This document shows positions 38,279-46,059 of a stretch of 64,000 bases of DNA, piece after piece. The first letter of the stretch is position 1; every line of letters starts with the position of its first letter. The DNA lies in contig CAMCVS010000006.1 of the NCBI GenBank assembly GCA_945881965.1, positions 62,001 through 126,000 of the forward strand, read 5' to 3'. The position numbers and the translations under genes are program-made. The DNA comes from Paracoccus haematequi. GTDB taxonomy: Bacteria; Pseudomonadota; Alphaproteobacteria; Rhodobacterales; Rhodobacteraceae. Below the pieces are notes generated by a model. The model searched no databases and was not told the DNA's origin. It saw nothing but the letters and a program-made list of their open reading frames with translations.

Positions 38279-38307
38279 CTTGCAGTGCGCGCATCGGTTT
38301 CCCATAT
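38279..38307 (+). promoter_or_regulatory. sigma32-like heat-shock promoter of hsp20
   Basis: CTTGCAG at 38279-38285, 15 bases, then CCCATAT at 38301-38307. This is close to the RpoH pattern CTTGAAA-N11-16-CCCCATnT, 66 bp upstream of the hsp20 start. Confidence 0.6.
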
Positions 38308-38373
38308 TTCGGGTGTCAGGCCGCCGGAACGGGGCCGGGCACACGGGATGGTCGCTTTGAAAAGGACACGCCG

Positions 38374-38787
38374 ATGACGAAAATGACCTTGGGATCACAC
38401 CCCTACTTGCTGGGCTTTGAACAGCTTGAACGCCTGATGGAACGCACGGCGAAATCCGGCAATGACGGCTATCCACCGTTCAACATCGAACAGACCTCGG
38501 ATTGGTCCTATCGCATCACGCTGGCGGTGGCGGGGTTTTCTGAATCCGATCTGGCGATCACTGTCGAGGACCGGCAGTTGGTGATCCGTGGGCGGCAAAA
38601 GGACGACAGCGAGGGGCGCATCTTCTTGCATCGCGGCATCGCGGCGCGGCAGTTTCAGCGCAGTTTCGTGTTGGCCGAGGGCGTCGAGGTCGGCGAGGCG
38701 GTGATGGAAAACGGCCTGCTGCATGTTGACCTCAGCCGGGTCGAACCGGAAACCGTGGTGCAGACAATCAAGATCAGAAGGGGTTAA
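38374..38787 (+). CDS. small heat-shock protein Hsp20
   Basis: 137 residues, IbpA-like alpha-crystallin domain. Begins PPFNIEQTSDWSYRITLAVAGF and includes GRIFLHRGIAARQFQRSFVLAEGV; the GLLHVDL near the end matches the domain's last strand. AAAAGGA site. Binds unfolded proteins during stress. Followed after 3 bp by DUF1150. Confidence 0.95.
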   Translation: MTKMTLGSHPYLLGFEQLERLMERTAKSGNDGYPPFNIEQTSDWSYRITLAVAGFSESDLAITVEDRQLVIRGRQKDDSEGRIFLHRGIAARQFQRSFVLAEGVEVGEAVMENGLLHVDLSRVEPETVVQTIKIRRG

Positions 38788-38790
38788 GTC

Positions 38791-39018
38791 ATGGATACCG
38801 AACAGAATATTCCCGGCACCGCCGCCGAGCGCATCGTCTATGTCCGGGCTGTGCGCGTGATGGACCTGCCCGCCGAATTGCGCCCGCAAGCGGGTGGGGC
38901 CGAGACGATCTATGCCGTCCACGCCGCAGATGGTGCGCGGCTGGCCTTGGTGCGCGACCGCAAGCTGGCCCATGCGCTGGCGCGGCAGAACGACATGGCC
39001 CCCGTCAGCGCGCATTGA
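38791..39018 (+). CDS. DUF1150 family protein
   Basis: 75 residues. The core VYVRAVRVMDLPAELR and YAVHAADGARLALVRDRKLA is the DUF1150 signature. This family regularly follows hsp20 in alphaproteobacteria. Function unknown. Confidence 0.9.
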   Translation: MDTEQNIPGTAAERIVYVRAVRVMDLPAELRPQAGGAETIYAVHAADGARLALVRDRKLAHALARQNDMAPVSAH

Positions 39019-39040
39019 ACCTGCCCGCTTGCCCTGCATA

Positions 39041-39081
39041 AATGCAAAATGCCCGCCGGATCAGGGGCGGGCATCTGCATT
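39041..39081. terminator. bidirectional hairpin between DUF1150 and the displaced sat-cysC end
   Basis: Nine-base stem ATGCCCGCC/GGCGGGCAT (39049-39057 and 39066-39074) enclosed by AATGCA/TGCATT. Lies between two convergent ends and has short T or A tracts on both sides. Confidence 0.65.
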
Positions 39082-39096
39082 ATTAGAGCTATCGCC

Positions 39097-39282
39097 TTAG
39101 TTCGCGGCGATCAGGCCCATCGCTTCGAGTTTCAGGATCACCTGATGGGCGCAGTTGTCCACCTCGACATTTTCCGTCTCGACCCGCAGTTCCGGGGTGG
39201 TCGGCGCCTCGTAGGGGTCGGAAATGCCGGTAAATTCCTTGATCTTGCCTTCGCGGGCCAGCTTGTACAGCCCCTTGCGGTC
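39097..39282 (-). pseudogene. second copy of the 3' end of sat-cysC
   Basis: 186 bp that align without gaps to the last 186 bp of the intact sat-cysC gene (39857-40042). Nine mismatches were counted by eye: one changes TGA to TAA, and the other eight are silent, so the encoded 61 residues (DRKGLYKLAREGKIKEFTG onward) are identical. The copy has its own terminator and no start codon, so it is not expressed as a protein. Homology stops exactly at CCCTTGCGGTC on both sides. It is read as the original gene end displaced by an integrative element. Confidence 0.9.
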
Positions 39283-39445
39283 AGGTCTCGCAGTCAGACA
39301 ACACAAGTTTTTTGCTCGCAGATCATACTTTTAAGCAAGGCTAACAATCCAAAATCCGTCATATATCATTTACCTAACCGTCAACAAACCTTTGTCCACC
39401 AAGGCTACGCCTCATCAGCTTCCACGATATTTTGCCCAGGAAGCT

Positions 39446-39488
39446 GAAACGGCGCCGTGTGCTTTACGAGGGCCAGCGGCGCCGTTTC
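39446..39488. repeat. perfect 12-bp inverted repeat in the insert
   Basis: GAAACGGCGCCG (39446-39457) and CGGCGCCGTTTC (39477-39488) with a 19-base loop. GC-rich in an AT-rich surrounding, located just before the small ORF. It may be a recombination site, an operator or an RNA hairpin in the leader of that ORF. Confidence 0.75.
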
Positions 39489-39519
39489 GGGTATGCCCAA
39501 GATAAAGAAAGGGAACACC

Positions 39520-39678
39520 GTGAGTGACACAGCACATGCCAAGAGCAAGTCGAAAAGTCCAGAAAAAATCAACATTGTCCGCAACTGGGGCTTCAAGTGC
39601 GACTTGTCGGCCTTCTGGAAGCGGTTAAACATCCGTCTTGCGTTCAACATCTGGCGGATCGGTCACGGAAAGAAGTGA
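39520..39678 (+). CDS. 52-residue basic protein in the insert
   Basis: GTG start at 39520 with GAAAGGG six bases upstream; an in-frame ATG at 39493 is the alternative (nine residues longer). The product is lysine-rich with a C-terminal part containing three tryptophans (NWGFKC, AFWKRL, FNIWRIGHGKK). It is followed after 23 bp by a clear terminator. No family recognised. A tiny DNA- or membrane-binding protein, or an RNA gene, are both possible. Confidence 0.5.
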   Translation: MSDTAHAKSKSKSPEKINIVRNWGFKCDLSAFWKRLNIRLAFNIWRIGHGKK

Positions 39679-39701
39679 TGCTGAAACATGCCTAGAATGG
39701 G

Positions 39702-39727
39702 GGGAGCGTCCTCAGGCGCTCCCTTTT
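39702..39727 (+). terminator. terminator of the 52-residue ORF
   Basis: GGGAGCG/CGCTCCC stem with an eight-base loop and TTTT tail. Confidence 0.85.
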
Positions 39728-39806
39728 CTCATCGGCTGACGACTAAAGTCGTTAGCATGGAAGGGTTTGTCCAGAGCACCTGCGATCATGCATTGCAGCG
39801 CACATT

Positions 39807-39841
39807 AAAAAACGCGCCCTCAGGTCCTGTGGGCGCGTTTT
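39807..39841 (-). terminator. terminator of intact sat-cysC
   Basis: On the minus strand, AAAACGCGCCC and GGGCGCGTTTT arms with an 11-base loop and T-run; it starts 16 bp after the sat-cysC stop. It differs from the hairpin behind the displaced copy. Confidence 0.88.
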
Positions 39842-39856
39842 CCTTTTGTGCGCGGA

Positions 39857-41563
39857 TCAGTTCGCTGCGATCAGGCCCATCGCTTCGAGTTTCAGGATCA
39901 CCTGATGGGCGCAGTTGTCCACCTCGACATTTTCCGTCTCAACGCGCAGTTCCGGGGTGGTCGGTGCCTCGTAGGGGTCGGAAATGCCTGTAAATTCCTT
40001 GATCTTGCCTTCGCGGGCCAGTTTATACAGGCCCTTGCGGTCGCGGCGTTCACATTCCTCGACCGATGTCGCCACGTGCACCTCGATGAAGGCGCCGTAA
40101 GCCTCGATCATCTCGCGCACGGCGCGGCGGGTGGCGGTATAGGGCGCAATCGGCGCGCAGATCGCGATGCCGCCGTTCTTGGTGATTTCGGACGCGACAT
40201 AGCCGATCCGCTTGATGTTGATGTCGCGGTGTTCCTTCGAGAACCCCAGTTCCGACGACAGATGCTTGCGCACCACATCGCCGTCCAGCAGCGTCACGGG
40301 ACGCCCGCCCATTTCCATCAGTTTCACCATCAGCGCATTGGCGATGGTGGACTTGCCCGACCCGGACAGGCCGGTGAAGAACACGGTGAACCCCTGTTTC
40401 GAGCGCGGCGGCGAGGTGCGGCGCAGTTCGGTGACCACTTCGGGGAAGCTGAACCATTCGGGAATATCCAGCCCTTCGCGCAGGCGACGGCGCAGTTCGG
40501 TGCCGGAAATATCCAGCACGGTGCAACCTTCGGGGACCTCGTTCGCGGGATAATACTGCGCCTTTTCCTGCACATAGACCATATGCTTGAAATCGACCAT
40601 CTCGACGCCGATTTCGCTTTGGTACTTCTGGAACAGTTCCTGCGCGTCATAGGGGCCGTAGAAATCCTGCCCCGCCGAGTTCTTGCCGGGGCCGGCGTGG
40701 TCACGCCCGACGATGAAATGGGTGCAACCGTGGTTGGCGCGGATCAGCCCGTGCCACACCGCCTCGCGCGGACCTGCCATGCGCATGGCAAGGTTCAACA
40801 GCGACATGGTGGTGGTCGCCTGCGGATATTTGTCCAGCACGGCTTCATAGCAGCGGACGCGGGTGAAATGATCGACATCGCCGGGCTTGGTCATGCCGAC
40901 GACGGGGTGAATGAGCAGGTTCGCCTGCGCCTCTTTCGCCGCGCGGAAGGTCAGTTCCTGATGCGCGCGGTGCAGCGGGTTGCGGGTCTGGAAGGCCACG
41001 ACCTTGCGCCAGCCCAGTTTGCGGAACAGCGCGCGCAACTCGTTGGGCGTATCGCGGCGACCACGGAAATCGTAATGCACCGGCTGCTGGATGCCGGTTA
41101 CAGGCCCGCCCAGATAGACGTTACCCGCCTGATGATGCAGGTAATTCACCGCCGGATGCGCCAGATCATCCGCGCCATAGACCATCGTGGCCTCATGCGC
41201 CTTGTTCGGCACCCATTTGTCGGTGACGGTCATGGTGGCGAGGATCACGCCTTCCTGATCGCGCAGCGCAATATCCTGCCCGATCTCGACCTTGGCGGCG
41301 AATTCCTCTTTGACGTCCAGTGTGATGGGCATCGGCCACAGCGCGCCGTCTGCCAGCCGCATGTCATTGACGACGCCGTTGTAATCCGCCTCGGACAAGA
41401 ACCCCTTCAGCGGATGAAACCCGCCGTTCATCAGCAGTTCCAGATCGCAGATCTGGCGCGCGGTCAGATCGTGGCTCGTCAGGCCCGCCGCTTCCAGCTT
41501 CAGCTTCTGGGCAGACTCATAGGACACATACAATTCGGGGATCGGCGCAAGGTTCGCAATCAT
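39857..41563 (-). CDS. bifunctional sulfate adenylyltransferase/adenylylsulfate kinase
   Basis: 568 residues. Residues ~1-385 are an ATP sulfurylase with QTRNPLHRAHQ (HxxH-type nucleotide motif) and GRDHAGPG. Residues ~395-568 are an APS kinase with P-loop GLSGSGKST. Together they turn sulfate into PAPS for sulfur assimilation or sulfation. ATG 41563 has GGAAAG upstream; an upstream start adds only 13 residues. The last 62 codons are the ones found again at 39097-39282, so the present 3' end of the gene may be of foreign origin. Confidence 0.96.
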   Translation of the reverse strand: MIANLAPIPELYVSYESAQKLKLEAAGLTSHDLTARQICDLELLMNGGFHPLKGFLSEADYNGVVNDMRLADGALWPMPITLDVKEEFAAKVEIGQDIALRDQEGVILATMTVTDKWVPNKAHEATMVYGADDLAHPAVNYLHHQAGNVYLGGPVTGIQQPVHYDFRGRRDTPNELRALFRKLGWRKVVAFQTRNPLHRAHQELTFRAAKEAQANLLIHPVVGMTKPGDVDHFTRVRCYEAVLDKYPQATTTMSLLNLAMRMAGPREAVWHGLIRANHGCTHFIVGRDHAGPGKNSAGQDFYGPYDAQELFQKYQSEIGVEMVDFKHMVYVQEKAQYYPANEVPEGCTVLDISGTELRRRLREGLDIPEWFSFPEVVTELRRTSPPRSKQGFTVFFTGLSGSGKSTIANALMVKLMEMGGRPVTLLDGDVVRKHLSSELGFSKEHRDINIKRIGYVASEITKNGGIAICAPIAPYTATRRAVREMIEAYGAFIEVHVATSVEECERRDRKGLYKLAREGKIKEFTGISDPYEAPTTPELRVETENVEVDNCAHQVILKLEAMGLIAAN

Positions 41564-41718
41564 GGTTCGGCTTTCCAATCTGAACAGCCCGCAGGGGCGC
41601 AAATGATGCGGCGTCCTAGACCCCGCGCGTGGCGGATTTCAAGCGCTGACACGGCAATTTCGGGGAAAAACCGGCAGGCGTGGCTGAAACGCGCCGTTGG
41701 CGCGCGGCCCTTGGCAGC

Positions 41719-42066
41719 CTAGCCCATGAAACCCCAGCCATCGGGCACAAAGCCGTGCTGCAAGGCGATGCGCGTCGCCGTTTCCTCGCCCAGCCAGACC
41801 GACAGCGCCGACACCGGCTGATCGGTCAGCGTCGCGACCAGCCACGGCCCATCGGCGAAATCGGCATCGCCGGGTTCGGGATCATGGCGCTCGGCGGCAA
41901 AGCCATCATCGCTCAACGCAAGAATGACCGCTGTCCAATCCGCGCCCAGCCGGGGCAGAAAGATATAGTCGATGTCGGCTTCCTCGGGCAGGTCCTCTGA
42001 CCCTTCGATTTCGGCAAAACTGGCATAGGTTTCCGCGCGTTGGGCGGTGAAATCATGCGCGCTCAT
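41719..42066 (-). CDS. RraB-like domain protein
   Basis: 115 residues, acidic. The C-terminal HGFVPDGWG resembles the closing YDGWG motif of ribonuclease E inhibitor RraB, and the two-strand ferredoxin-like pattern (DYIFLPRL, AVILALSDDGF, WLVATLTDQP) fits. ATG 42066 overlaps the trxB stop by ATGA, so it is co-translated with trxB. Assignment to RraB is by motif only. Confidence 0.6.
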   Translation of the reverse strand: MSAHDFTAQRAETYASFAEIEGSEDLPEEADIDYIFLPRLGADWTAVILALSDDGFAAERHDPEPGDADFADGPWLVATLTDQPVSALSVWLGEETATRIALQHGFVPDGWGFMG

Positions 42067-43007
42067 GCGCCATGCCCCGCAAGGAACTTCTCGGCATCCA
42101 GCGCCGCCATGCAGCCCATGCCGGCGGACGTCACCGCCTGACGATAGACATGGTCGGTCAGATCGCCCGCCGCGAACACGCCGGGAATGGCGGTGCGGGT
42201 GGTGCCGGGTTCGACCACGACATAGCCGCCGTTGTGGGTTTCCAACTGCCCCGCCACCAGTTCGGACGCGGGCGCATGGCCGATGGCGATGAACACTCCG
42301 CGCGCCGGAATGTCGGTGATCACGCCGGTCTTGACGTTGCGCGCGCGCACGCCGGTCACGCCCTTGGGGTCGTGTTCGCCGACCACCTCGGCCAGTTCAT
42401 GGTCCCACAGCACCGAAATCTTGGGGTGCGCAAACAGGCGGTCCTGCATGATGCGTTCGGCGCGGAAGGCGTCGCGGCGGTGGATCACGGTCACCTTGCT
42501 GGCAAAGTTGGTCAGGAACAGCGCCTCTTCCACGGCCGTGTTGCCGCCGCCCACCACGACGATTTCGGCGCCGCGATAGAAGAACCCGTCGCAGGTGGCG
42601 CAGGCCGACACGCCAAAGCCCTTGAAGGCCTCTTCGCTGTCCAACCCCAGCCATTTCGCCCGCGCCCCCGTGCACAGGATCACCGCATCTGCCGTATAGG
42701 TCGTGCCGGAATCCCCCCGCGCCACAAAGGGGCGCACCGACAGGTCCAGCGATACGATGATGTCGCCGATGATCTCGCAGCCCATCTCGCGGGCATGGGC
42801 CTCCATCCGCACCATCAGGTCGGGGCCCATGACGGATGTGTCGCCGGGCCAGTTTTCCACATCGGTCGTCGTGGTCAACTGCCCGCCGGGTTCGATCCCC
42901 TGCACCAGAATGGGGGCCAGCATGGCGCGGCTGGCATAGACCCCGGCGGTATATCCGGCGGGGCCAGAGCCGATGATCAGGACGCGGGTGTGGCGGGTAT
43001 CAGGCAT
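42063..43007 (-). CDS. trxB: thioredoxin reductase
   Basis: 314 residues. FAD motif GSGPAGYTAGVYASRA, active-site disulfide CATC in SACATCDGFF, and NADPH motif GGGNTAVEEA. AAGGA precedes ATG 43007. Divergent from an Lrp-type regulator, an arrangement common in Rhodobacterales. Confidence 0.96.
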   Translation of the reverse strand: MPDTRHTRVLIIGSGPAGYTAGVYASRAMLAPILVQGIEPGGQLTTTTDVENWPGDTSVMGPDLMVRMEAHAREMGCEIIGDIIVSLDLSVRPFVARGDSGTTYTADAVILCTGARAKWLGLDSEEAFKGFGVSACATCDGFFYRGAEIVVVGGGNTAVEEALFLTNFASKVTVIHRRDAFRAERIMQDRLFAHPKISVLWDHELAEVVGEHDPKGVTGVRARNVKTGVITDIPARGVFIAIGHAPASELVAGQLETHNGGYVVVEPGTTRTAIPGVFAAGDLTDHVYRQAVTSAGMGCMAALDAEKFLAGHGA

Positions 43008-43135
43008 GGGCGGTTCCTTCGCTGTGTTGCGTGGCATATAGACCCGCCCCGCCCGCGATGAAAGCCGCTGTGACATCGGCTCCCGCCGGTTTGATGGCGC
43101 AAACCCTGTGGGCACACAGGCGGTTTCCCTTTTCA

Positions 43136-43197
43136 TTTTGCCGGAAATACTCCGGGGGGGCGCGCAGCGCGGGGGCAGCGCCCCCTCGACGCCGCCG
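43136..43197 (-). repeat. dispersed intergenic hairpin repeat, copy B
   Basis: Read on the minus strand: GGGGGCGCTGCCCCC, then CGCTGCGCGCCCCCCCGG, then AGTATTTCCGGCAAAATG. The first two blocks match copy A at 30795. Located in the trxB-lrp gap. Confidence 0.65.
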
Positions 43198-43242
43198 CTG
43201 GCGCAAGTTTGCGTAAGGATGTTGCCTTGCTGCGAAACATTG

Positions 43243-43270
43243 TTGCGCTTGGCGCGGCCTCTGCTATACG
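43243..43270 (+). promoter_or_regulatory. candidate promoter of the Lrp-type regulator
   Basis: TTGCGC and TATACG with 16 bp between, 22 bp before the start codon. Confidence 0.35.
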
Positions 43271-43291
43271 GCCCGCAAGGAGACACGCGCC

Positions 43292-43792
43292 ATGGCCGGA
43301 ACCAGACTCGACCCGATCGACCGCAAGATTCTTGCCGAATTGCAGGCGGACGGACGGATGACGAACGTGGAACTGGCCAAGCGGGTGGGGATTTCCGCGC
43401 CGCCCTGCCTGCGCCGGGTGCGCACGTTGGAAGAGGCGGGGTATATCCGCGGCTATCACGCCAAGGTCGATACCCGCGAATTAGGGTTCGAGGTGCAGGT
43501 GTTCGCGATGGTCGGCCTGCAAAGCCAGGCCGAGGCGGATCTCAGCCGCTTCGAGGCGCGCTGCCGCGCCTGGAGCCTGGTGCGCGAGTGTCACATGTTG
43601 AACGGCGAGGTGGATTTTATCCTGAAATGCGTCGCGCCTGATCTGTCCACCTTCCAGAACTTTCTGACCGAGGAACTCTTGCGCGCCGACAATGTCGCGT
43701 CGGTCAAGACCTCGCTGGTGATCCGCTGTGCCAAGGACGACCCCGGCGTGCCCTTCGATGTTCTCGAAGCACGGCTGGCGCGGTCGGCCTGA
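43292..43792 (+). CDS. Lrp/AsnC-family transcriptional regulator
   Basis: 166 residues. N-terminal helix-turn-helix LDPIDRKILAELQADGRMTNVELAKRVGIS and a C-terminal RAM ligand-binding domain. AAGGAG site. Divergent from trxB; may sense an amino acid and control itself or trxB. Confidence 0.93.
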   Translation: MAGTRLDPIDRKILAELQADGRMTNVELAKRVGISAPPCLRRVRTLEEAGYIRGYHAKVDTRELGFEVQVFAMVGLQSQAEADLSRFEARCRAWSLVRECHMLNGEVDFILKCVAPDLSTFQNFLTEELLRADNVASVKTSLVIRCAKDDPGVPFDVLEARLARSA

Positions 43793-43870
43793 TCACGGCG
43801 GATTTCGCGGCGTGTTGCGCCCGCCCCGGAAGAGGAGCCGGGGCGGCGCGCGACGACTTAGCTACATATT

Positions 43871-44617
43871 CTACGCAGCCGCGCTGTCATCGCTGTGAAA
43901 CAGCGCCTGCCGCCGGTGACAGGGCGCGCCAAAGGCCGCCGTATCGGGCAGGTGCGGAAACAGCGTCAACAGAAACGCCAGCGCCGATGCGCCCAGCCGT
44001 TCGCCCAGTCCGGGGCCGGGGTGCCATGTTTCGACCGGCACATCGCCCGCAAGGATCACGGCGTGGCGCGGCAGCATCAGGTGGTGCAGTTGCACCGGGT
44101 GGCGCGGGCGCACTGCAAAGATCGACAGCCCGTCCTGCAAGGTATGCGCGGGGATCAGCATCGGACCCAGCGCATCGCGGCCCAGCAATCGCGCCCCCGG
44201 CCCCAGCAACAGGTCGCTGAACGGGCGACCCGGTGCGAAATGGTCGGTCAGCACGCGCGTCATGTCCAAGAGGCCGGGATGTTCCACCGGCGCATCCGGC
44301 AACAGCGTCATCGACCCCAGCCATTGCAACGGCAGCGCGTCGCCGTCCTGCGTCAGCACCGGATCGCCCGGCATCAGATCCTCGATGGCGACGGGCCCCG
44401 TCGGGGTCGCAATCAACGTGCCGCGCGCGAAGGCGTTGAATGCGCTTTCGAACAGCGCAGTGGCGGGCACCATCATCTCGCGCGTCGCGGGCCCGCCATC
44501 ATGCATCAGCCAGGCAATCTGCACCCGCCGGGTCAGCGGCATGCGGCGCGGGGTCGGATGAGGGGATGCAGCAAGCGTTGGCGCGGACAGCGCCCGGAAC
44601 GGGGGAACATGCGTCAT
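43871..44617 (-). CDS. Hint-domain protein without the nucleophilic cysteine
   Basis: 248 residues. The Hint (hedgehog/intein) fold begins at ARGTLIATPTGPVAIEDLMPGDPVLTQDG; the residue aligned with the catalytic Cys1 is Ala in the NAFARGT segment, so autoprocessing is not expected. Later LIPAHTLQDG and VQLHHLMLPRHAVILAGDVPVETWHPG match the rest of the Rhodobacterales Hint family. AGGTG precedes ATG 44617. Function unknown. Confidence 0.82.
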   Translation of the reverse strand: MTHVPPFRALSAPTLAASPHPTPRRMPLTRRVQIAWLMHDGGPATREMMVPATALFESAFNAFARGTLIATPTGPVAIEDLMPGDPVLTQDGDALPLQWLGSMTLLPDAPVEHPGLLDMTRVLTDHFAPGRPFSDLLLGPGARLLGRDALGPMLIPAHTLQDGLSIFAVRPRHPVQLHHLMLPRHAVILAGDVPVETWHPGPGLGERLGASALAFLLTLFPHLPDTAAFGAPCHRRQALFHSDDSAAA

Positions 44618-44936
44618 AGGCGTCACCTGTCAGGGTGCCACTCCCGTGCCGGCCCCCACCGACACCACGCGAACGGACACGAATTACCGATAATGTGATG
44701 ATGCCGATTGTCGCGTGGCCTGTCAAAATCCACGTGTATTATCCCGGCGAGCGCCGCCGTGCGCGCCACAATCTGCGCGTGGCCGGTGCATTGTCGAACC
44801 AAAGGCGACAGGGCGGACATAATTTGGCCCGGACCGATTCGCACCGGTCCGGGCCAATCGCCTGCGGGGACAGGCGGGGTGCGGTTTTCGCGGGGCTGCC
44901 ACCCGAACGATCACCGTAACGGAAATGGGGTGCGCC
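44618..44936. other. intergenic region with a strong palindrome
   Basis: 319 bp between the Hint gene and a 49-residue ORF, both on the minus strand. Its one notable element is the 13-bp-arm hairpin at 44824-44857. No other gene was seen. Confidence 0.55.
44824..44857. repeat. perfect palindrome downstream of the 49-residue ORF
   Basis: Arms TTGGCCCGGACCG and CGGTCCGGGCCAA pair over 13 bp with an eight-base loop. No U-tract on either strand, so it is not a standard terminator. About 80 bp after the small ORF's stop. Confidence 0.8.
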
Positions 44937-45086
44937 TCAGGCGGTGCGGATGACCTTGGCGATGGCGACAGAGATGGGCTTGACCGCGCGGCGGGCCTGC
45001 CGGGTCCAGGGCAGTTGCGGCAGCGGTGCGGTCGCGGTGGCCGCAGCGGTGGCGATCACCGATTTCATCCAGCGTTTCTGTGTCAT
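44937..45086 (-). CDS. 49-residue basic conserved-looking protein
   Basis: Starts MTQKRWMKSVIATAAA and ends in PISVAIAKVIRTA. GAGGAGA lies eight bases upstream of ATG 45086. Rich in Ala, Arg, Lys and Pro, no transmembrane helix. The KSVIATA-then-PWTRQARRA layout resembles small uncharacterised proteins I associate with Rhodobacteraceae, but this is from memory. Function unknown. Confidence 0.6.
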   Translation of the reverse strand: MTQKRWMKSVIATAAATATAPLPQLPWTRQARRAVKPISVAIAKVIRTA

Positions 45087-45293
45087 CGGGATAATCTCCT
45101 CGTGTGCTTGCTCATGCCTGGTGTCCGGCGCTCTGTGGCGCGTTAATCATGGTATGACCCTGCATTGCGGCGCATTCGCGGCGGGTTTGGTGCATTTCCG
45201 GGCAGTTTGCGGGGCAGATCGGGGCAGGGTGATTGTCGCCACATCAGACACATTGCCGCCAAACGGCTGGTATTGCTGACGATACGGCGACAG

Positions 45294-46046
45294 TTACAGC
45301 CGGATCACCGAGATTAGGCGGCCATAATCCGCCTCACTGGCATGGGTGGTGCGGCGATAGGAAAAGAACCGCGCCGGGTCGGAATAGGTGCAATGCCCGG
45401 TCCAGACCGCCTGTCCGACCCCCGCCGCGCGCAGCCGCGCCAGACCCATCCCCGGCAGGTCGAACTGGTATCGCCCGCTGCGGCCATTGGCGAAAAACCG
45501 GGCGTTGCCCGGATCATCGGCCAAAAACGTGTCCAGCAGTTCCGGCCCGACCTCATAGGCGGTCTGGCTGATCGACGGGCCGATCACGGCGGCGATGTTG
45601 GCGCGCTGTGCGCCCAACCCCTCCATCGCGTCCAGCGTCGCTTCCAGCACGCCGGCCAGCGTGCCTTTCCAGCCCGCATGGGCCGCCCCGATCACACCGG
45701 CCTGCGCGTCTGCGAACAGCACCGGCTGGCAATCGGCGGTCAGGATGCCCAGCAACAGACCCGGCGTGGCGGTGACCATGGCGTCCGCGCGCGGGCGATC
45801 CGCCAAGGGCGCCGTGACCGCGACCGCCGTGGCGGAATGGACCTGATGCACCGTCACCAGCGCGTCGGGCGGCAGCCCCATCGCATCCGTCACCCGCGCC
45901 CGGTTAATCACCACGATCTCGGCCAGATCGCTGGACCCGGACCCGCAATTCAGCCCGGCAAAGATGCCCGAGGACGCGCCGCCCTTCCGGGTAAAGAACC
46001 CGTGCCGGGGGGCCAGCGCGTCAGAGGTCAGGATTTCCAGGGTCAT
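45294..46046 (-). CDS. pgeF: peptidoglycan editing factor / polyphenol oxidase family protein
   Basis: 250 residues of the YfiH family. The zinc-binding triad is visible in HQVHS, TADCQPVLFAD and HAGWKGTLAG. Removes misplaced L-serine or glycine from muropeptides in E. coli. Thirteen bases after midA; ATG 46046 chosen by family start. Confidence 0.93.
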   Translation of the reverse strand: MTLEILTSDALAPRHGFFTRKGGASSGIFAGLNCGSGSSDLAEIVVINRARVTDAMGLPPDALVTVHQVHSATAVAVTAPLADRPRADAMVTATPGLLLGILTADCQPVLFADAQAGVIGAAHAGWKGTLAGVLEATLDAMEGLGAQRANIAAVIGPSISQTAYEVGPELLDTFLADDPGNARFFANGRSGRYQFDLPGMGLARLRAAGVGQAVWTGHCTYSDPARFFSYRRTTHASEADYGRLISVIRL

Positions 46047-46059
46047 GCGATCTCGATGG

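Larger units (their letters stand above)
39283..39856. mobile_element. low-GC insert between duplicated sat-cysC ends
   Basis: 574 bp bounded by the two copies of the sat-cysC 3' end. GC is about 38-43% in the left part (39301-39420, hand count) against well over 60% around it. No integrase or transposase is present. The insert contains a 12-bp-arm palindrome, a 52-codon ORF with ribosome binding site and terminator, and the terminator of the intact sat-cysC. Best reading: what is left of an integrative element after deletion, or a very small element. Confidence 0.7.

Noticed and set aside
39405..39650. An 81-codon minus-strand frame with a hydrophobic stretch inside the low-GC insert
   Set aside because: No ribosome binding site; the opposite frame has one together with a terminator, so this is probably its shadow.
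39283..39856. Insertion sequence or tRNA-targeted island
   Set aside because: No transposase, no terminal inverted repeats at the edges and no tRNA gene; the bounding repeat is a coding gene end.
44824..44857. Rho-independent terminator
   Set aside because: Long stem but no U-tract on either strand.
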